DNA of 64,000 nt. Source: Streptomyces sp. KMM 9044. GTDB lineage: Bacteria > Actinomycetota > Actinomycetes > Streptomycetales > Streptomycetaceae. The stretch lies in NCBI RefSeq assembly GCF_024701375.2, contig NZ_CP113910.1, positions 2,480,001 to 2,544,000 of the forward strand. Reading direction: 5' to 3'. The translations under genes and the position numbers were made by a program. Every line of letters begins with the position of its first letter. Position 1 is the stretch's first letter. This document shows, in pieces, positions 17,327 through 26,965 of this stretch. Below the pieces are notes generated by a model, which saw only the letters and a list, made by a program, of their open reading frames with translations, was not told where the DNA came from and ran no database searches.

Positions 17327-17693
17327 CCACGACTGGAGGTGACCGCACTCCGGCACCGGAAGAACCGGGCGGGCCCGGCAGCCCTGGAGGGCCCGGCAAA
17401 CGGGGCGGACCGGGAGGGCCGGGAGAGCCGGATGGACCAGGAGAACCAGGAGGGCCGGGTGCCCGACCTGGCCTGACCGATGGAGCGCGCCTCAACGCGG
17501 CCCCGGCCGCGTCACGGCCTCGCACCGGCGGGGCCGCCACCGGCCCCTTCCCGTCGGCGGTTCCCGGCCTGCGAGCCCGGCCCGGTGCCCCTGGGGCCGG
17601 TGCCCCGCGCCCCTGGGCCACCCCTCGGACCCACCGGGTCCGCCCACGGCGTCCCGGTGGCCGGGGGCGGACGGCCGCACCGACCGCCCTCCG
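17327..17693. other. intergenic, GC-rich with collagen-like coding potential
   Basis: Bases about 17360-17470 consist of near-repeats of GGGCCCGG/GGAGGGCC that read as Gly-Pro-Gly triplets on the plus strand and Pro-rich triplets on the minus strand. No start or domain supports a gene; it lies beyond the stop of the minus-strand oligopeptide operon and may act in transcript ending. Confidence 0.35.
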
Positions 17694-18821
17694 TCAGCCG
17701 CCCGCGGGCGGCTCCCCCGGGGCCCCCGACGGCACCACCTGCTTCTCCTCCGCGAAGTGGCACGCCGAGTCGTGCGCCGCCGGGCCGCCGGCCTTGCGGA
17801 ACACCTCGGGGACCGCCAGCAGCGGCACCTCCTCGGCGCAGCGCGCCTGTGCCTTCCAGCAGCGGGTGCGGAAGCGGCAGCCGGAGGGGATGTTCGTCGG
17901 GGACGGGACGTCACCGGTGAGGACGATCCGCTCCCGGCGCTCCCGGGCCGCCGGGTCCGGTACGGGGACGGCGGACAGGAGGGCCTGCGTGTACGGGTGG
18001 GTCGGGTGGTCGTAGATCTGGGTGTCGGTGCCGATCTCGACGATCCGGCCCAGGTACATCACGCCGACCCGGTCGGAGATGTGCCGGACGATCGACAGGT
18101 CGTGGGCGATGAAGACGAACGCCAGGTCGAACTCGCTCTGCAGCCGGTCCATCAGGTTGATGACCTGGGCCTGGACGGAGACGTCCAGCGCGGAGACCGG
18201 TTCGTCGGCGACGATCACCTCGGGGCGCAGCGCCAGCCCGCGGGCGATGCCGATGCGCTGGCGCTGCCCGCCGGAGAACTGGTGCGGATACCGGTTGACG
18301 TACTCCGGGTTGAGCCCGACCACGTCCAGCAGGTGCTGCACCCGCCCCCGCCGGTCGCCCTTCGGCGCCACCTCGGGGTGGATGTCGAAGGGCTCCCCGA
18401 TGATGTCGCCCACCGTCATCCGGGGGTTGAGGGAGGTGTACGGGTCCTGGAACACCATCTGGATGTTGCGGCGGACGGCCTTCAGCGCCTTCCCCGACAG
18501 CCTGGTGATGTCCTCGCCCTTGTAGCGGATCGTGCCGGCCGTCGGTTTCTCGAGATGGACCAGCATCTTCGCGACCGTGGACTTGCCGCACCCGGACTCG
18601 CCCACGATGCCCAGGGTCTCGCCCCGGCCGAGCGTGAAGTCGACCCCGTCGACGGCCTTCACGGCGCCGACCTGCTTGCGGATCAGGACGCCCTGGGTCA
18701 GCGGGTAGTGCTTGACCAGGCCGGAGACCTCCAGAATCGGTTCTCCGGCGGGCCCGGCGCCCTTCTCGAAGCCCGGCTGCAGGGCCGGTTTTCCCTCCAC
18801 CCCGCCCCTCGGCTCAGCCAT
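17694..18821 (-). CDS. oligopeptide ABC transporter ATPase (OppF/DppF type)
   Basis: 375 residues. Walker [10 protein letters not shown], signature [18 protein letters not shown], Walker [15 protein letters not shown] and the switch His in AHDLSIV. The C-terminal oligo/dipeptide extension has [15 protein letters not shown], the Cys cluster of the family. It energises peptide import together with the OppD gene, which it overlaps by 8 bp. Last gene of a five-gene operon (substrate-binding protein, permease, permease, ATPase, ATPase). A short Pro-rich N-terminal extension precedes the ABC domain. Likely equivalent of the operon that follows bldK in S. coelicolor (recalled synteny). Confidence 0.93.
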   Translation of the reverse strand: MAEPRGGVEGKPALQPGFEKGAGPAGEPILEVSGLVKHYPLTQGVLIRKQVGAVKAVDGVDFTLGRGETLGIVGESGCGKSTVAKMLVHLEKPTAGTIRYKGEDITRLSGKALKAVRRNIQMVFQDPYTSLNPRMTVGDIIGEPFDIHPEVAPKGDRRGRVQHLLDVVGLNPEYVNRYPHQFSGGQRQRIGIARGLALRPEVIVADEPVSALDVSVQAQVINLMDRLQSEFDLAFVFIAHDLSIVRHISDRVGVMYLGRIVEIGTDTQIYDHPTHPYTQALLSAVPVPDPAARERRERIVLTGDVPSPTNIPSGCRFRTRCWKAQARCAEEVPLLAVPEVFRKAGGPAAHDSACHFAEEKQVVPSGAPGEPPAGG

Positions 18822-19797
18822 GCAGGCACTCCCTCCAGAAGTGGCAGGCGCTGCCGCGGTCGGCGTCCGACTCGGTGACCTCGTACAGCGGCGGCTCGTC
18901 GGTGCGGCAGACGCCTTGGGCCATCGGGCAGCGGGGGTGGAAGGCGCAGCCGGGCGGGATGTTCATGAGGTTGGGCGGCAGTCCCTTGATGGCGTAGAGC
19001 TCCCGGCCCTTCTGGTCGAGGCGCGGGATGGAGTCCAGCAGGCCCCGGGTGTACGGGTGGGCGGGGGCCTTGTAGAGGTCGTGCACGGGGGCCGACTCGA
19101 CGATCCGGCCCGCGTACATGACGGCGATCCGGTCGGCGACGTCGGCGACCACACCGAGGTCGTGGGTGATGAGGATGAGCCCCATGTGGTACTCGCGCTG
19201 GAGTTCCGCGAGGAGTTCCATGACCTGGGCCTGGACGGTGACGTCGAGGGCGGTGGTCGGTTCGTCGGCGATGATCAGGGCCGGTTCCAGGGCCAGCGCC
19301 ATGGCGATCATGATGCGCTGTCGCATGCCGCCGGAGAACTGGTGCGGGTACTGCCGCACCCGCTCCCGGGCGGCGGGGATGCGTACCCGGTCCATCAGCT
19401 CGACGGCCTTGGCCCGCGCGTCCTTCTTGGACATGCCCCGGTGGACGACGAACATCTCGCCGAGCTGGTCGCCCACGGAGATCACCGGGTTGAGGGAGGA
19501 CAGCGCGTCCTGGAAGATCATCGCCATCTCGGCGCCCCTGACCCTGCGGCGCTGCTCCTCCTTCAGGCCGAGGAGGTCTCGGCCCTGGAAGACGACCTCG
19601 CCGCCGGTGATCCGGCCGGGCGGCATGTCGAGGATGCCCATGATCACCTGCGCGGTCACCGACTTGCCCGAACCGGACTCGCCGAGCACCGCGAGCGTCT
19701 CCCCCGCGTCGACGCCGTAGCTGACGCCGTTGACGGCCTTGGCGACGCCGTCCCGGGTATGGAACTCCACGTGCAGGTCACGCACTTCGAGCAGCAT
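18814..19797 (-). CDS. oligopeptide ABC transporter ATPase (OppD/DppD type)
   Basis: 327 residues with Walker [22 protein letters not shown]-loop, signature [18 protein letters not shown], Walker [15 protein letters not shown] and HDLGVV. The C-terminal [15 protein letters not shown]ys motif is typical of OppD. It pairs with the OppF-type subunit to form the nucleotide-binding dimer on the cytoplasmic face. The 3' end overlaps the OppF gene by 8 bp; the OppC gene ends 10 bp upstream. Confidence 0.94.
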   Translation of the reverse strand: MLLEVRDLHVEFHTRDGVAKAVNGVSYGVDAGETLAVLGESGSGKSVTAQVIMGILDMPPGRITGGEVVFQGRDLLGLKEEQRRRVRGAEMAMIFQDALSSLNPVISVGDQLGEMFVVHRGMSKKDARAKAVELMDRVRIPAARERVRQYPHQFSGGMRQRIMIAMALALEPALIIADEPTTALDVTVQAQVMELLAELQREYHMGLILITHDLGVVADVADRIAVMYAGRIVESAPVHDLYKAPAHPYTRGLLDSIPRLDQKGRELYAIKGLPPNLMNIPPGCAFHPRCPMAQGVCRTDEPPLYEVTESDADRGSACHFWRECLHG

Positions 19798-19806
19798 GAC
19801 GGCGGG

Positions 19807-20787
19807 TCACCTCAGCTTCGGGTCGAGGGCGTCGCGCACCGCGTCGCCGAGCATGATGAACGCCAGGACGGTGATCGCGAGGGCGCCGGAGGGCCACAGG
19901 AGCGCGTGCGGGGCGTTGCGGATGTAGGGCGAGGCCGCGGAGATGTCGATGCCCCAGGAGACGCTGGGCGGCTTCAGGCCGACACCGAGGTAGGACAGGG
20001 TCGCCTCCAGCGAGATGTACGTACCGAGCGCGATGGTCGCCACGACGACGACCGGGGCGACGGCGTTGGGCGCGATGTGCCGGAGTACCAGGCGGGAGTT
20101 GGAGGCGCCGAGGGCGCGCGCGGCCTGGACGTAGTCGTTCTGCTTGGCGGTGATGACCGAGCCGCGGGCGATCCGGGACAGCTGCGGCCAGCCGAGCAGC
20201 ACGATGAAGCCGACGACGGGCCAGACGGTGGTGCTGGTGATGACGGACAGCAGCACCAGGCCGCCGAGGACGACCGGGATCGCGAAGAAGACGTCGGTGA
20301 TCCGGGACAGGACCGAGTCCCACACCCCGCCGAAGAAGCCGGCCAGCGCGCCCAGGACGCTGCCGAGGACCGCGACGCCGAGCGTGGCGCAGACGCCGAC
20401 GGTGACGGACGTACGGGCGCCGTAGACGGTACGGGTGTAGACGTCGCAGCCCTGCCCGTTGAAGCCGAAGGGGTGGCCGGCCTGCGAGCCCTCCTGGGCC
20501 TTGGCGAGGTCGCACTTGAGCGGGCTGCCGGAGGCGATCAGCGAGGGCCACAGGGAGATGACGACCAGGAAGAGGATCACCAGGGAGGAGACGACGAAGA
20601 CGGGGTTGCGGCGCAGGTCGCGCCAGGCGTCGGACCACAGGGAGCGCGGTCTGTCCTGCGGGCCGGTGCCGTCGGGGCCGGCCGGGGGCTTCTCGAGGGT
20701 CTCGGCCTCGTCGACGCCCAGGTCCATGGTGCCGCCCATGCCGGTCCCGGCGACGGCGCGGTCGGGGTCGAAGCGCGGTTCAGGCAT
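19807..20787 (-). CDS. oligopeptide ABC transporter permease (OppC type)
   Basis: 326 residues, an acidic cytoplasmic N-terminus and about six membrane helices (first at FVVSSLVILFLVVISLW). The coupling-helix (EAA) region reads RALGASNSRLVLRHIAPN, which contacts the ATPases, followed by the LEATLSYLGVGLKPP element of DppC/OppC proteins. The start at 20787 overlaps the OppB stop by 8 bp, indicating translational coupling. Confidence 0.93.
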   Translation of the reverse strand: MPEPRFDPDRAVAGTGMGGTMDLGVDEAETLEKPPAGPDGTGPQDRPRSLWSDAWRDLRRNPVFVVSSLVILFLVVISLWPSLIASGSPLKCDLAKAQEGSQAGHPFGFNGQGCDVYTRTVYGARTSVTVGVCATLGVAVLGSVLGALAGFFGGVWDSVLSRITDVFFAIPVVLGGLVLLSVITSTTVWPVVGFIVLLGWPQLSRIARGSVITAKQNDYVQAARALGASNSRLVLRHIAPNAVAPVVVVATIALGTYISLEATLSYLGVGLKPPSVSWGIDISAASPYIRNAPHALLWPSGALAITVLAFIMLGDAVRDALDPKLR

Positions 20788-21703
20788 AGCGGATCCTCGG
20801 GTCGAGAACAGCGTACAGAAGATCGACGACGAGGTTGGCGACCAGGAAGACCAGCACGAGGACGGTCACGAAGCCGACGACGGTCTGGGTGTTCTGCCGC
20901 AGGATGCCCTGGTAGATCTGGTAGCCGACGCCGTGGATGTTGAAGATCCGCTCGGTGACGATCGCGCCGCCCATGAGGAAGCCGATGTCCGCGCCGATGA
21001 AGGTGACCACCGGGATGAGGGAGTTGCGCAGCAGGTGCCGGGTGATCACCCGGCTCCGGGGCAGCCCCTTGGCGATGGCGGTGCGGACGTAGTCGGAGCG
21101 CCGGTTCTCGGCGATGGAGGTGCGGGTCAGCCGGGTGACGTAGGCGAGGGAGACGGAGGCCAGCACCAGGCCGGGCAGGATCAGCTCGTCGAACGGGGCC
21201 TCGGAGGACACCGACGGCCTGATCCACCCCCACTTCACCCCCAGCAGCAACTGGAGCAGCAGGCCGGTGACGAAGGTGGGAACGGAGATCACGACGAGGG
21301 TGAGCAGCAGGACGCCGGTGTCGACGGGCCGCCCCCGGCGCAGTCCGGTGACCACGCCGAGGGCGATGCCGACGACGATCTCGAAGAGGATCGCGATCAG
21401 CGTGAGCCGGATGGTGACGGGGAACGCGGTCGCCATCAGCTCGGTGACCTCCTGGCCGTTGAACGCCGTGCCGAAGTCGCCGGTGAACAGATTCCCCATG
21501 TAGGTCAGGTACTGCTGCCAGACGGGCTTGTCGAGGCCGAACTCCCTCTCCAGTTGGGCGGCCGTCGCCGGGTCGCAGCGCCGCTCGCCGCAGAGCCCGG
21601 CGATGGGGTCGCCCATCACGTTCACCATGAGGAAGATCAGCAGCGTGGCCCCGATGAACACCGGGATCATCTGGAGCAGCCGCCGGACGACGTAGCGTCC
21701 CAC
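20780..21703 (-). CDS. oligopeptide ABC transporter permease (OppB type)
   Basis: 307 residues beginning YVVRRLLQMIPVFIGATLL, the characteristic OppB/DppB first helix, with a periplasmic-side loop containing paired Cys (CGERRCDP) before the main membrane domain. The coupling loop is RTAIAKGLPRSRVITRHLLR. It forms the membrane channel with the OppC-type permease. It starts 6 bp after the binding-protein gene. Confidence 0.94.
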   Translation of the reverse strand: MGRYVVRRLLQMIPVFIGATLLIFLMVNVMGDPIAGLCGERRCDPATAAQLEREFGLDKPVWQQYLTYMGNLFTGDFGTAFNGQEVTELMATAFPVTIRLTLIAILFEIVVGIALGVVTGLRRGRPVDTGVLLLTLVVISVPTFVTGLLLQLLLGVKWGWIRPSVSSEAPFDELILPGLVLASVSLAYVTRLTRTSIAENRRSDYVRTAIAKGLPRSRVITRHLLRNSLIPVVTFIGADIGFLMGGAIVTERIFNIHGVGYQIYQGILRQNTQTVVGFVTVLVLVFLVANLVVDLLYAVLDPRIRYA

Positions 21704-21709
21704 GGCGGG

Positions 21710-23344
21710 TCAGCTCACCTTGATCTGTTCGTACACGGGGACGCTGAAGGGGTTGAGCTTCACGTCGGACAGCCGCTCGGACCAGCCCGCGCTGCCGTTC
21801 TGGTACCACAGCGGGATGGCGGCCATGTTGTCGCGGACGACCTCCTCGGCCTGCTGGAACAGGCCGACGGCCTTGGCCGTGTCGGTCTCCTGGTTGGCCT
21901 GGTCGACGAATTCGTCGAAGTCGTTGTTGGACCACTTGCCGTCGTTGGAGGAGGCGTTGGTGTAGTAGAGCGGCTGGAGGAAGTTCTGGATGAGCGGGTA
22001 GTCCATCTGCCAGCCGGCGCGGAAGGGGCCGCTCATCTTCTGCTGGGTGATCTGGCTGCGGAAGTCCGCGAAGGTGCCGACCGGGTTGCCGGTGCAGGCG
22101 CGCTCGTTGTCCAGCGCGTTGTTGACGGAGTTGCAGACGGCGTCGACCCAGTCCTTGTGGGAGCCGGTGTCGGCGTTGTAGGTGATGGTGACCCTGCCGC
22201 CGGGCAGGCCGCCGCCCTCCTCGATGAGCTGCTTCGCCTCGTCGGGCCTGTACTCGCACCCCTCACCGCACAGGCCCTCCTGGAAGCCGCCGTCCTCGCC
22301 GAGGACCGGGGAGGTCCAGTCGGTGGCGGGGGTGCGGGTCCTCGCGAAGATGGTCTCGGTGATCTGGTCGCGGTCGATCGCCATGGACAGGCCCTTGCGG
22401 ACCTTCTCCGAGCCGGACCTGTTCCAGTTCTCGTCGTAGTACGGGAAGGCGAGGGTCTGGATGATGCCGGCGGGGGTGTTGAGGTAGCGGTCGCCCAGGT
22501 CGCTCTCGACGTTCTTCAGCTGGGAGGCGGGGACGTCGTCGACCAGGTCGAGGTTTCCGGCGATGAGATCGGTGTAGGCGGTGTTGTTGTCGGTGTAGAC
22601 CTTGAGGTCGACACCGCCGTTCTGCGCCGCGTCGTCGCCGGGGTAGTCCTCCCAGGTCCGCAGGGACATCTGCGAGCCCTTGGTGTACGTGTCCACGGCG
22701 TACGGGCCGTTGCCGACCGGCTTGGCGACCCAGGCCTCGTGGTCGTCGAAGAAGGCCTGGGGCAGCGGGGCGAAGGCGGCGTAGCCGAGGGTGTCGGGGA
22801 AGGTCGAGAACTTCTGGGAGAGCTTGACGGTGAAGGTCAGTTCGTCGACGACCTCGAGCCCGGAGAGTGTGTCGGCGCTCTGCTCGCCACCGTCCTCGGG
22901 GTGGGTCCGGTCGTAGCCCTCGATGTAACCGAAGAAGTAGGCGTTGCGCTGGTTGTTCCGCAGGCTCGCGCCGTAGTTCCAGGCGTCCACGAAGGACTTG
23001 GCGGTGACCTTCTCGCCGTTGCTGAAGGTCCAGCCGTCCTTGACCTTGACGGTGAAGTTCTGCGAGTCCGTGGTCTCGATGGACTCGGCGAGCATGTCCT
23101 GGGCCTCGCCGGTCTCCGGGTGGTAGCGCTTGAGACCCCGGAAGATCATGTCGAGGACCTTGCCGCCCTGCACCTCGTTGGTGTTGGCCGGCTCCAGCGG
23201 GTTCTGCGGGTCCCCCCAGGAGGCGCTCAGCACCGCACCGGCGTCCCCGCTGCCGCCCCCGCCGTCCCCACCCCCGCAGGCCGTCGCCGTGAGGGCGGCC
23301 GCCACCGCGCAGACGATCCATTGGGCGTGCGTCGCTCCGCGCAT
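21710..23344 (-). CDS. oligopeptide-binding lipoprotein (SBP_bac_5 / OppA family)
   Basis: 544 residues. A signal sequence (MRGATHAQWIVCAVAAALTA) ends in a lipobox TATAC, followed by a Gly/Asp-rich tether, so the protein is a membrane-anchored extracytoplasmic lipoprotein. The core has the peptide-binding protein features: FTVKVKDGWTFSNGEKVTAK, NNQRNAYFFGY, GPYAVDTYTKG and a C-terminal PLYYTNASSNDG. It captures oligopeptides for the permease pair encoded downstream. First gene of its operon; 279 bp separate it from the preceding operon, including that operon's terminator. Confidence 0.93.
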   Translation of the reverse strand: MRGATHAQWIVCAVAAALTATACGGGDGGGGSGDAGAVLSASWGDPQNPLEPANTNEVQGGKVLDMIFRGLKRYHPETGEAQDMLAESIETTDSQNFTVKVKDGWTFSNGEKVTAKSFVDAWNYGASLRNNQRNAYFFGYIEGYDRTHPEDGGEQSADTLSGLEVVDELTFTVKLSQKFSTFPDTLGYAAFAPLPQAFFDDHEAWVAKPVGNGPYAVDTYTKGSQMSLRTWEDYPGDDAAQNGGVDLKVYTDNNTAYTDLIAGNLDLVDDVPASQLKNVESDLGDRYLNTPAGIIQTLAFPYYDENWNRSGSEKVRKGLSMAIDRDQITETIFARTRTPATDWTSPVLGEDGGFQEGLCGEGCEYRPDEAKQLIEEGGGLPGGRVTITYNADTGSHKDWVDAVCNSVNNALDNERACTGNPVGTFADFRSQITQQKMSGPFRAGWQMDYPLIQNFLQPLYYTNASSNDGKWSNNDFDEFVDQANQETDTAKAVGLFQQAEEVVRDNMAAIPLWYQNGSAGWSERLSDVKLNPFSVPVYEQIKVS

Positions 23345-23545
23345 GGAGTGCCTCCTCGTACGTGCGCCGTGGCGCGCTGGTGCTTTACGTCAATATCGGC
23401 GCAAAGGGTGCGTCACGCACATGCGCGACACCCGTACGGGCGCGGCTCCTCCCGTATACACCCGTCCGGCGGTGCACACGGGAGGAGAGATGACGGGGGA
23501 TGACACGAGGCGGTGCCAGAAGGCGCGGGGCGGAGGGAAAAGACC

Positions 23546-23582
23546 GGCACCCGGCACCCCTCTGTACGGGGTACCGGGTGCC
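23546..23582 (-). terminator. stem-loop terminator of the BldK-like operon
   Basis: Arms GGCACCCGGCACCCC (23546-23560) and GGGGTACCGGGTGCC (23568-23582) pair over 15 bp with one mismatch and a 7-nt loop. It lies 42 bp beyond the stop of the minus-strand OppF-type gene. Confidence 0.75.
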
Positions 23583-23623
23583 GTCGGCGGGCCGGGCCGT
23601 CGTCGCGGACGGCGGCCCGGACG

Positions 23624-24772
23624 TCAGGCCTTCTCGACGGCGGAGTCGGCGGAGTGGACGTCCTCCTCCAGGGCCGCGAGCGCCGGGTCCATGACGATCT
23701 CCTCGCCACGGGCCAGGATGGTCGGCTCCTCCGGGAAGTGGCAGGCGGTCAGGTGCCCCGGCCTGCTGCCGGAGATCTGGACCAGCGGCGGCTCCTCGGT
23801 CGCGCACTTGTCCTGCGCCTTCCAGCACCGCGTGCGGAACCGGCAGCCGGAGGGCGGCGAGATCGGCGAGGGCACGTCGCCCTGCAGGCGGATGCGCTCC
23901 CGCTTGACCGCGTCGATGTCCACCTCGGGCACGGCCGACAGCAACGCGTGCGTGTAGGGGTGCCGGGGCCGGTTGTAGAGCGAGTCGCGGTCCGCGATCT
24001 CCACGATCTTGCCCAGGTACATCACCGCGACGCGCTGCGAGAAGTGCCGCACGATCGCCAGGTCGTGGGCGATGAAGACGAACGCGATCCCCATCTCCCG
24101 CTGCACCTTCTGCAGCAGGTTGATCACCTGGGCCTGGATCGACACGTCGAGGGCCGAGACCGGCTCGTCGGCGACGATCAGCTTCGGCTCCAGGGCGACG
24201 GCACGCGCGACGCCGATGCGCTGGCGCTGGCCGCCGGAGAACTCGTGCGGGAAGCGGTTGTAGTGCTCCGGGTTGAGACCGACGATCTCCAGGAGCTCCC
24301 GGACGCGCTTCTCGCGGCCTCCGGGCGGGTTGATCCCGTTGATCTCCATCGGGCCCGAGATGATCGTGCCCACGGTCTGGCGCGGGTTCAGCGCCGTGTA
24401 CGGGTCCTGGAAGATCATCTGGATCTCGGACCTGATCGGCGCCAGCTTGGCCCGGCTCGCGTGGCTGATGTCCTGGCCCTTGTACGCGATGGTGCCCTCG
24501 GTGGGCTCGTACAGACGGGTCAGCAGCCGGCCGGTGGTCGACTTGCCGCAGCCGGACTCGCCGACGAGGCCGAGGCTCTCCCCGGGGAAGACCTCGAAAT
24601 CGACGCCGTCGACGGCCTTGACCGCGCCGACGGTACGCCGGATCGGGAAGCCGCCCTTGATCGGGAAGTACTTCCTCAGGCCCTTGACCTGCAGAAGCGG
24701 TGCGGCGTCGTCGTCCCGCTGCTGCGGGACCTCGTCGGCGACCGCCGTGGTCGTCTTGGTTGTGTCGCTCAT
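23624..24772 (-). CDS. bldKE: oligopeptide ABC transporter ATPase, BldKE-like
   Basis: 382 residues with Walker [27 protein letters not shown], signature [18 protein letters not shown], Walker [23 protein letters not shown] and the C-terminal [15 protein letters not shown] Cys motif. Last gene of the operon permease, lipoprotein, permease, ATPase, ATPase. That order and the position near typA match bldKA-KE of S. coelicolor as I recall it, an importer of an extracellular peptide signal needed for aerial growth. The symbol is an inference from order. Confidence 0.85.
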   Translation of the reverse strand: MSDTTKTTTAVADEVPQQRDDDAAPLLQVKGLRKYFPIKGGFPIRRTVGAVKAVDGVDFEVFPGESLGLVGESGCGKSTTGRLLTRLYEPTEGTIAYKGQDISHASRAKLAPIRSEIQMIFQDPYTALNPRQTVGTIISGPMEINGINPPGGREKRVRELLEIVGLNPEHYNRFPHEFSGGQRQRIGVARAVALEPKLIVADEPVSALDVSIQAQVINLLQKVQREMGIAFVFIAHDLAIVRHFSQRVAVMYLGKIVEIADRDSLYNRPRHPYTHALLSAVPEVDIDAVKRERIRLQGDVPSPISPPSGCRFRTRCWKAQDKCATEEPPLVQISGSRPGHLTACHFPEEPTILARGEEIVMDPALAALEEDVHSADSAVEKA

Positions 24773-24799
24773 GGTGATGCCCCAGTCGCCGGTTTCAGC

Positions 24800-25861
24800 T
24801 CAGCCCAGCCGGGGCTGAATCTTGTCGATGAACACCTGCTGCCGCTGTTCCACCGTCAGGTGGCAGGCGGCCGCTCGCCCCGGGGCGAGCTCAGGCCGCT
24901 CGCCCGGGCAGCGGCTGCCGGAAACCAGGTCGGTGAAGCCGCACCGCGGGTGGAAAGCGCACCCCGAGGGCGGGTTGAGCAGCGACGGCGGCGATCCGGG
25001 AATCGGCATCAGCGGCTCGTCCACGTCGGAGGTGAGCCGCGGCATCGACCCCAGCAGACCCCAGGTGTACGGGTGCTGCGGCTCCTTGAGCACCTCGCGC
25101 GCCGTGCCGCGTTCGACGGCGCGGCCGGCGTACATCACCAGGATGTCGTCGGCCATGTTGCCGACCACGCCCAGGTCGTGGGTGATCATGATGATCGCGG
25201 AACCGAACTCCTGCTGGAGGTCCTTGAGCAGGTCGAGGATCTGCGCCTGCACCGTCACGTCGAGCGCCGTGGTCGGCTCGTCGGCGATGAGCAGGTCGGG
25301 GTTGCAGGAGAGCGACATGGCGATCATGGCGCGCTGGCGCATACCGCCGGAGAACTGGTGCGGGTAGTCGTCGACCCGCTGCCTCGGGTGCGGGATGCCG
25401 ACCTTCTCCAGCAGGTCGATGGCACGTTCCCGGGCGTCCTTCTTGGAGGCGCCGGTGTGCTTCATGAACGGCTCGGCGATCTGGCGGCCGACCGTGTAGT
25501 ACGGCGACAGCGCGGTGAGCGCGTCCTGGAAGATCATCGCCATCTTCTTGCCGCGCAGCGTCTCCAGCTGCTTCTCACTGGCGTCGGTCAGCTCCTGACC
25601 GTCCAGCTTGATCGACCCCTCGATGGCGGTCTTCCTGCGGTTGTGCAGGCCGAGGACGGCCAGGTTGGTCACCGACTTGCCGGAGCCGGACTCGCCCACG
25701 ATGCCGAGGGTCCTGCCGCGCTCCAGGCCGAAGGAGAGGCCGTCCACCGCCTTGACGATGCCGTCGTCGGTGGAGAAGTGGACCTTGAGGTCACGCACCG
25801 AGAGAAAGGCTTCCCCCGCGGCGGGGGCCGCGTCCTCGTCGGGCTTGGTCAGAGTGGTCAC
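24800..25861 (-). CDS. bldKD: oligopeptide ABC transporter ATPase, BldKD-like
   Basis: 353 residues; Walker [24 protein letters not shown], signature [18 protein letters not shown], Walker [23 protein letters not shown] and the C-terminal [11 protein letters not shown]ys motif. OppD-type nucleotide-binding subunit pairing with the product of the next gene (27-bp gap). It begins 10 bp after the OppB-type permease gene, so the two are co-translated. Symbol inferred from gene order. Confidence 0.85.
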   Translation of the reverse strand: MTTLTKPDEDAAPAAGEAFLSVRDLKVHFSTDDGIVKAVDGLSFGLERGRTLGIVGESGSGKSVTNLAVLGLHNRRKTAIEGSIKLDGQELTDASEKQLETLRGKKMAMIFQDALTALSPYYTVGRQIAEPFMKHTGASKKDARERAIDLLEKVGIPHPRQRVDDYPHQFSGGMRQRAMIAMSLSCNPDLLIADEPTTALDVTVQAQILDLLKDLQQEFGSAIIMITHDLGVVGNMADDILVMYAGRAVERGTAREVLKEPQHPYTWGLLGSMPRLTSDVDEPLMPIPGSPPSLLNPPSGCAFHPRCGFTDLVSGSRCPGERPELAPGRAAACHLTVEQRQQVFIDKIQPRLG

Positions 25862-25871
25862 GGTGGTTCTC

Positions 25872-26849
25872 CTAGGACAGACGCACGCGCGGGTCGATGA
25901 CGGCGTACAGGGCGTCCACGATCAGGTTGAAGAGGATGATGAGGGCCGCGCTGAACAGCATGACGCCCATCAGCATCGGCAGGTCCTTGTTGATGACGGA
26001 GTCCAGCGCGAGCCGGCCGAGACCGGCCAGACTGAAGGTCTTCTCCGTCACCATTCCGCCGGCCAGCAGCGAGGCCAGGTCGATGCCGAGGATGGTGATG
26101 ATGGGGATGAGGGATCCGCGCCAGGCATACCGCATGAAGACGTAGTTGCCCGACATGCCCTTGGCGCGGGCCGCCTTCACATGCTCTTCCTGGAGCTGCT
26201 CGACCATCGAGGAACGGCTCATACGGGTGTACTGGGCGGTGAAGATGGTCGCCATGACCACCCAGGGGATCAGCAGGCCCATGAACCAGCCGCCGGGGTC
26301 CTCGGAGAACGGCACGTACCTCGGCTTGTCGAGCCAGCCGGTGCTGTAGACGAAGGCGAGCATCACGAGCGGGCCGAGGAAGTAGATCTGCAGCGAGCTG
26401 AGGACCAGCGAACCACTGCTGAAGGTCTTGTCCAGCCAGGTGCCGCGGAACTTGGCGGCCAGCAGACCGGCGCCGAGACCGACGATGAGGAAGACCACCA
26501 GACCGCCGACGGTCAGCGAGAGGGTGAGCGGGAGGCGATCCATGATCGTGTCCCAGACGTTCTGGTTGTTGGCGAAGGAGACGCCGAAGCAGGGGGCGTC
26601 GCAGTGGCCGACGGCGAAGTCCCGGCCGGTGAAGATGCCGGTGAGGAAGATCCAGTACTGGACGGTGACCGGCTTGTCGAGGCCCAGGTTCTTGTGGATG
26701 ATCTCCAGCGCGTCCGGGGTGCAGTTCTTGCCACAGGCCAGCAGGGCCGGGTCCTGCGGGATCGCGAAGAACATGAAGAACGTGAACGCACTGATCAACA
26801 GCAGAATCAGCGCCGCGCCGAATGTCCGGCGAATGAGGAATTGAAGCAT
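25872..26849 (-). CDS. bldKC: oligopeptide ABC transporter permease (OppB type), BldKC-like
   Basis: 325 residues starting MLQFLIRRTFGAALILLLIS, an OppB first helix; a large outer loop with Cys pairs (CGKNC, HCDAPC) precedes the core membrane domain. The coupling loop reads AARAKGMSGNYVFMRYAWRG. It is separated from the lipoprotein gene by 116 bp that hold a strong hairpin, so its expression is probably lower than that of the binding protein. Symbol inferred from gene order. Confidence 0.84.
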   Translation of the reverse strand: MLQFLIRRTFGAALILLLISAFTFFMFFAIPQDPALLACGKNCTPDALEIIHKNLGLDKPVTVQYWIFLTGIFTGRDFAVGHCDAPCFGVSFANNQNVWDTIMDRLPLTLSLTVGGLVVFLIVGLGAGLLAAKFRGTWLDKTFSSGSLVLSSLQIYFLGPLVMLAFVYSTGWLDKPRYVPFSEDPGGWFMGLLIPWVVMATIFTAQYTRMSRSSMVEQLQEEHVKAARAKGMSGNYVFMRYAWRGSLIPIITILGIDLASLLAGGMVTEKTFSLAGLGRLALDSVINKDLPMLMGVMLFSAALIILFNLIVDALYAVIDPRVRLS

Positions 26850-26910
26850 GGCAGAAGGCTGCTCTCAGGACGGCGGCAATCGGATGGGCGGTCGGGACGA
26901 GATCCGGGCC

Positions 26911-26946
26911 CCGGTGGTGGGCGCTCCGCCGCGCGCCCACCACCGG
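26911..26946 (-). promoter_or_regulatory. intercistronic stem-loop between lipoprotein and permease genes
   Basis: A perfect 14-bp inverted repeat, CCGGTGGTGGGCGC (26911-26924) and its complement (26933-26946), with an 8-nt loop, placed 19 bp after the lipoprotein stop and 61 bp before the permease start. Such hairpins stabilise the upstream mRNA or partly terminate, giving excess binding protein over transporter. Confidence 0.65.
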
Positions 26947-26965
26947 TTTCCCTACGAGCCGGCTA

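Noticed and set aside
17360..17480. Possible collagen-like protein (Gly-Pro-Gly repeats)
   Set aside because: No start codon with a ribosome site, no signal peptide, and short; explained by low-complexity GC-rich intergenic DNA.
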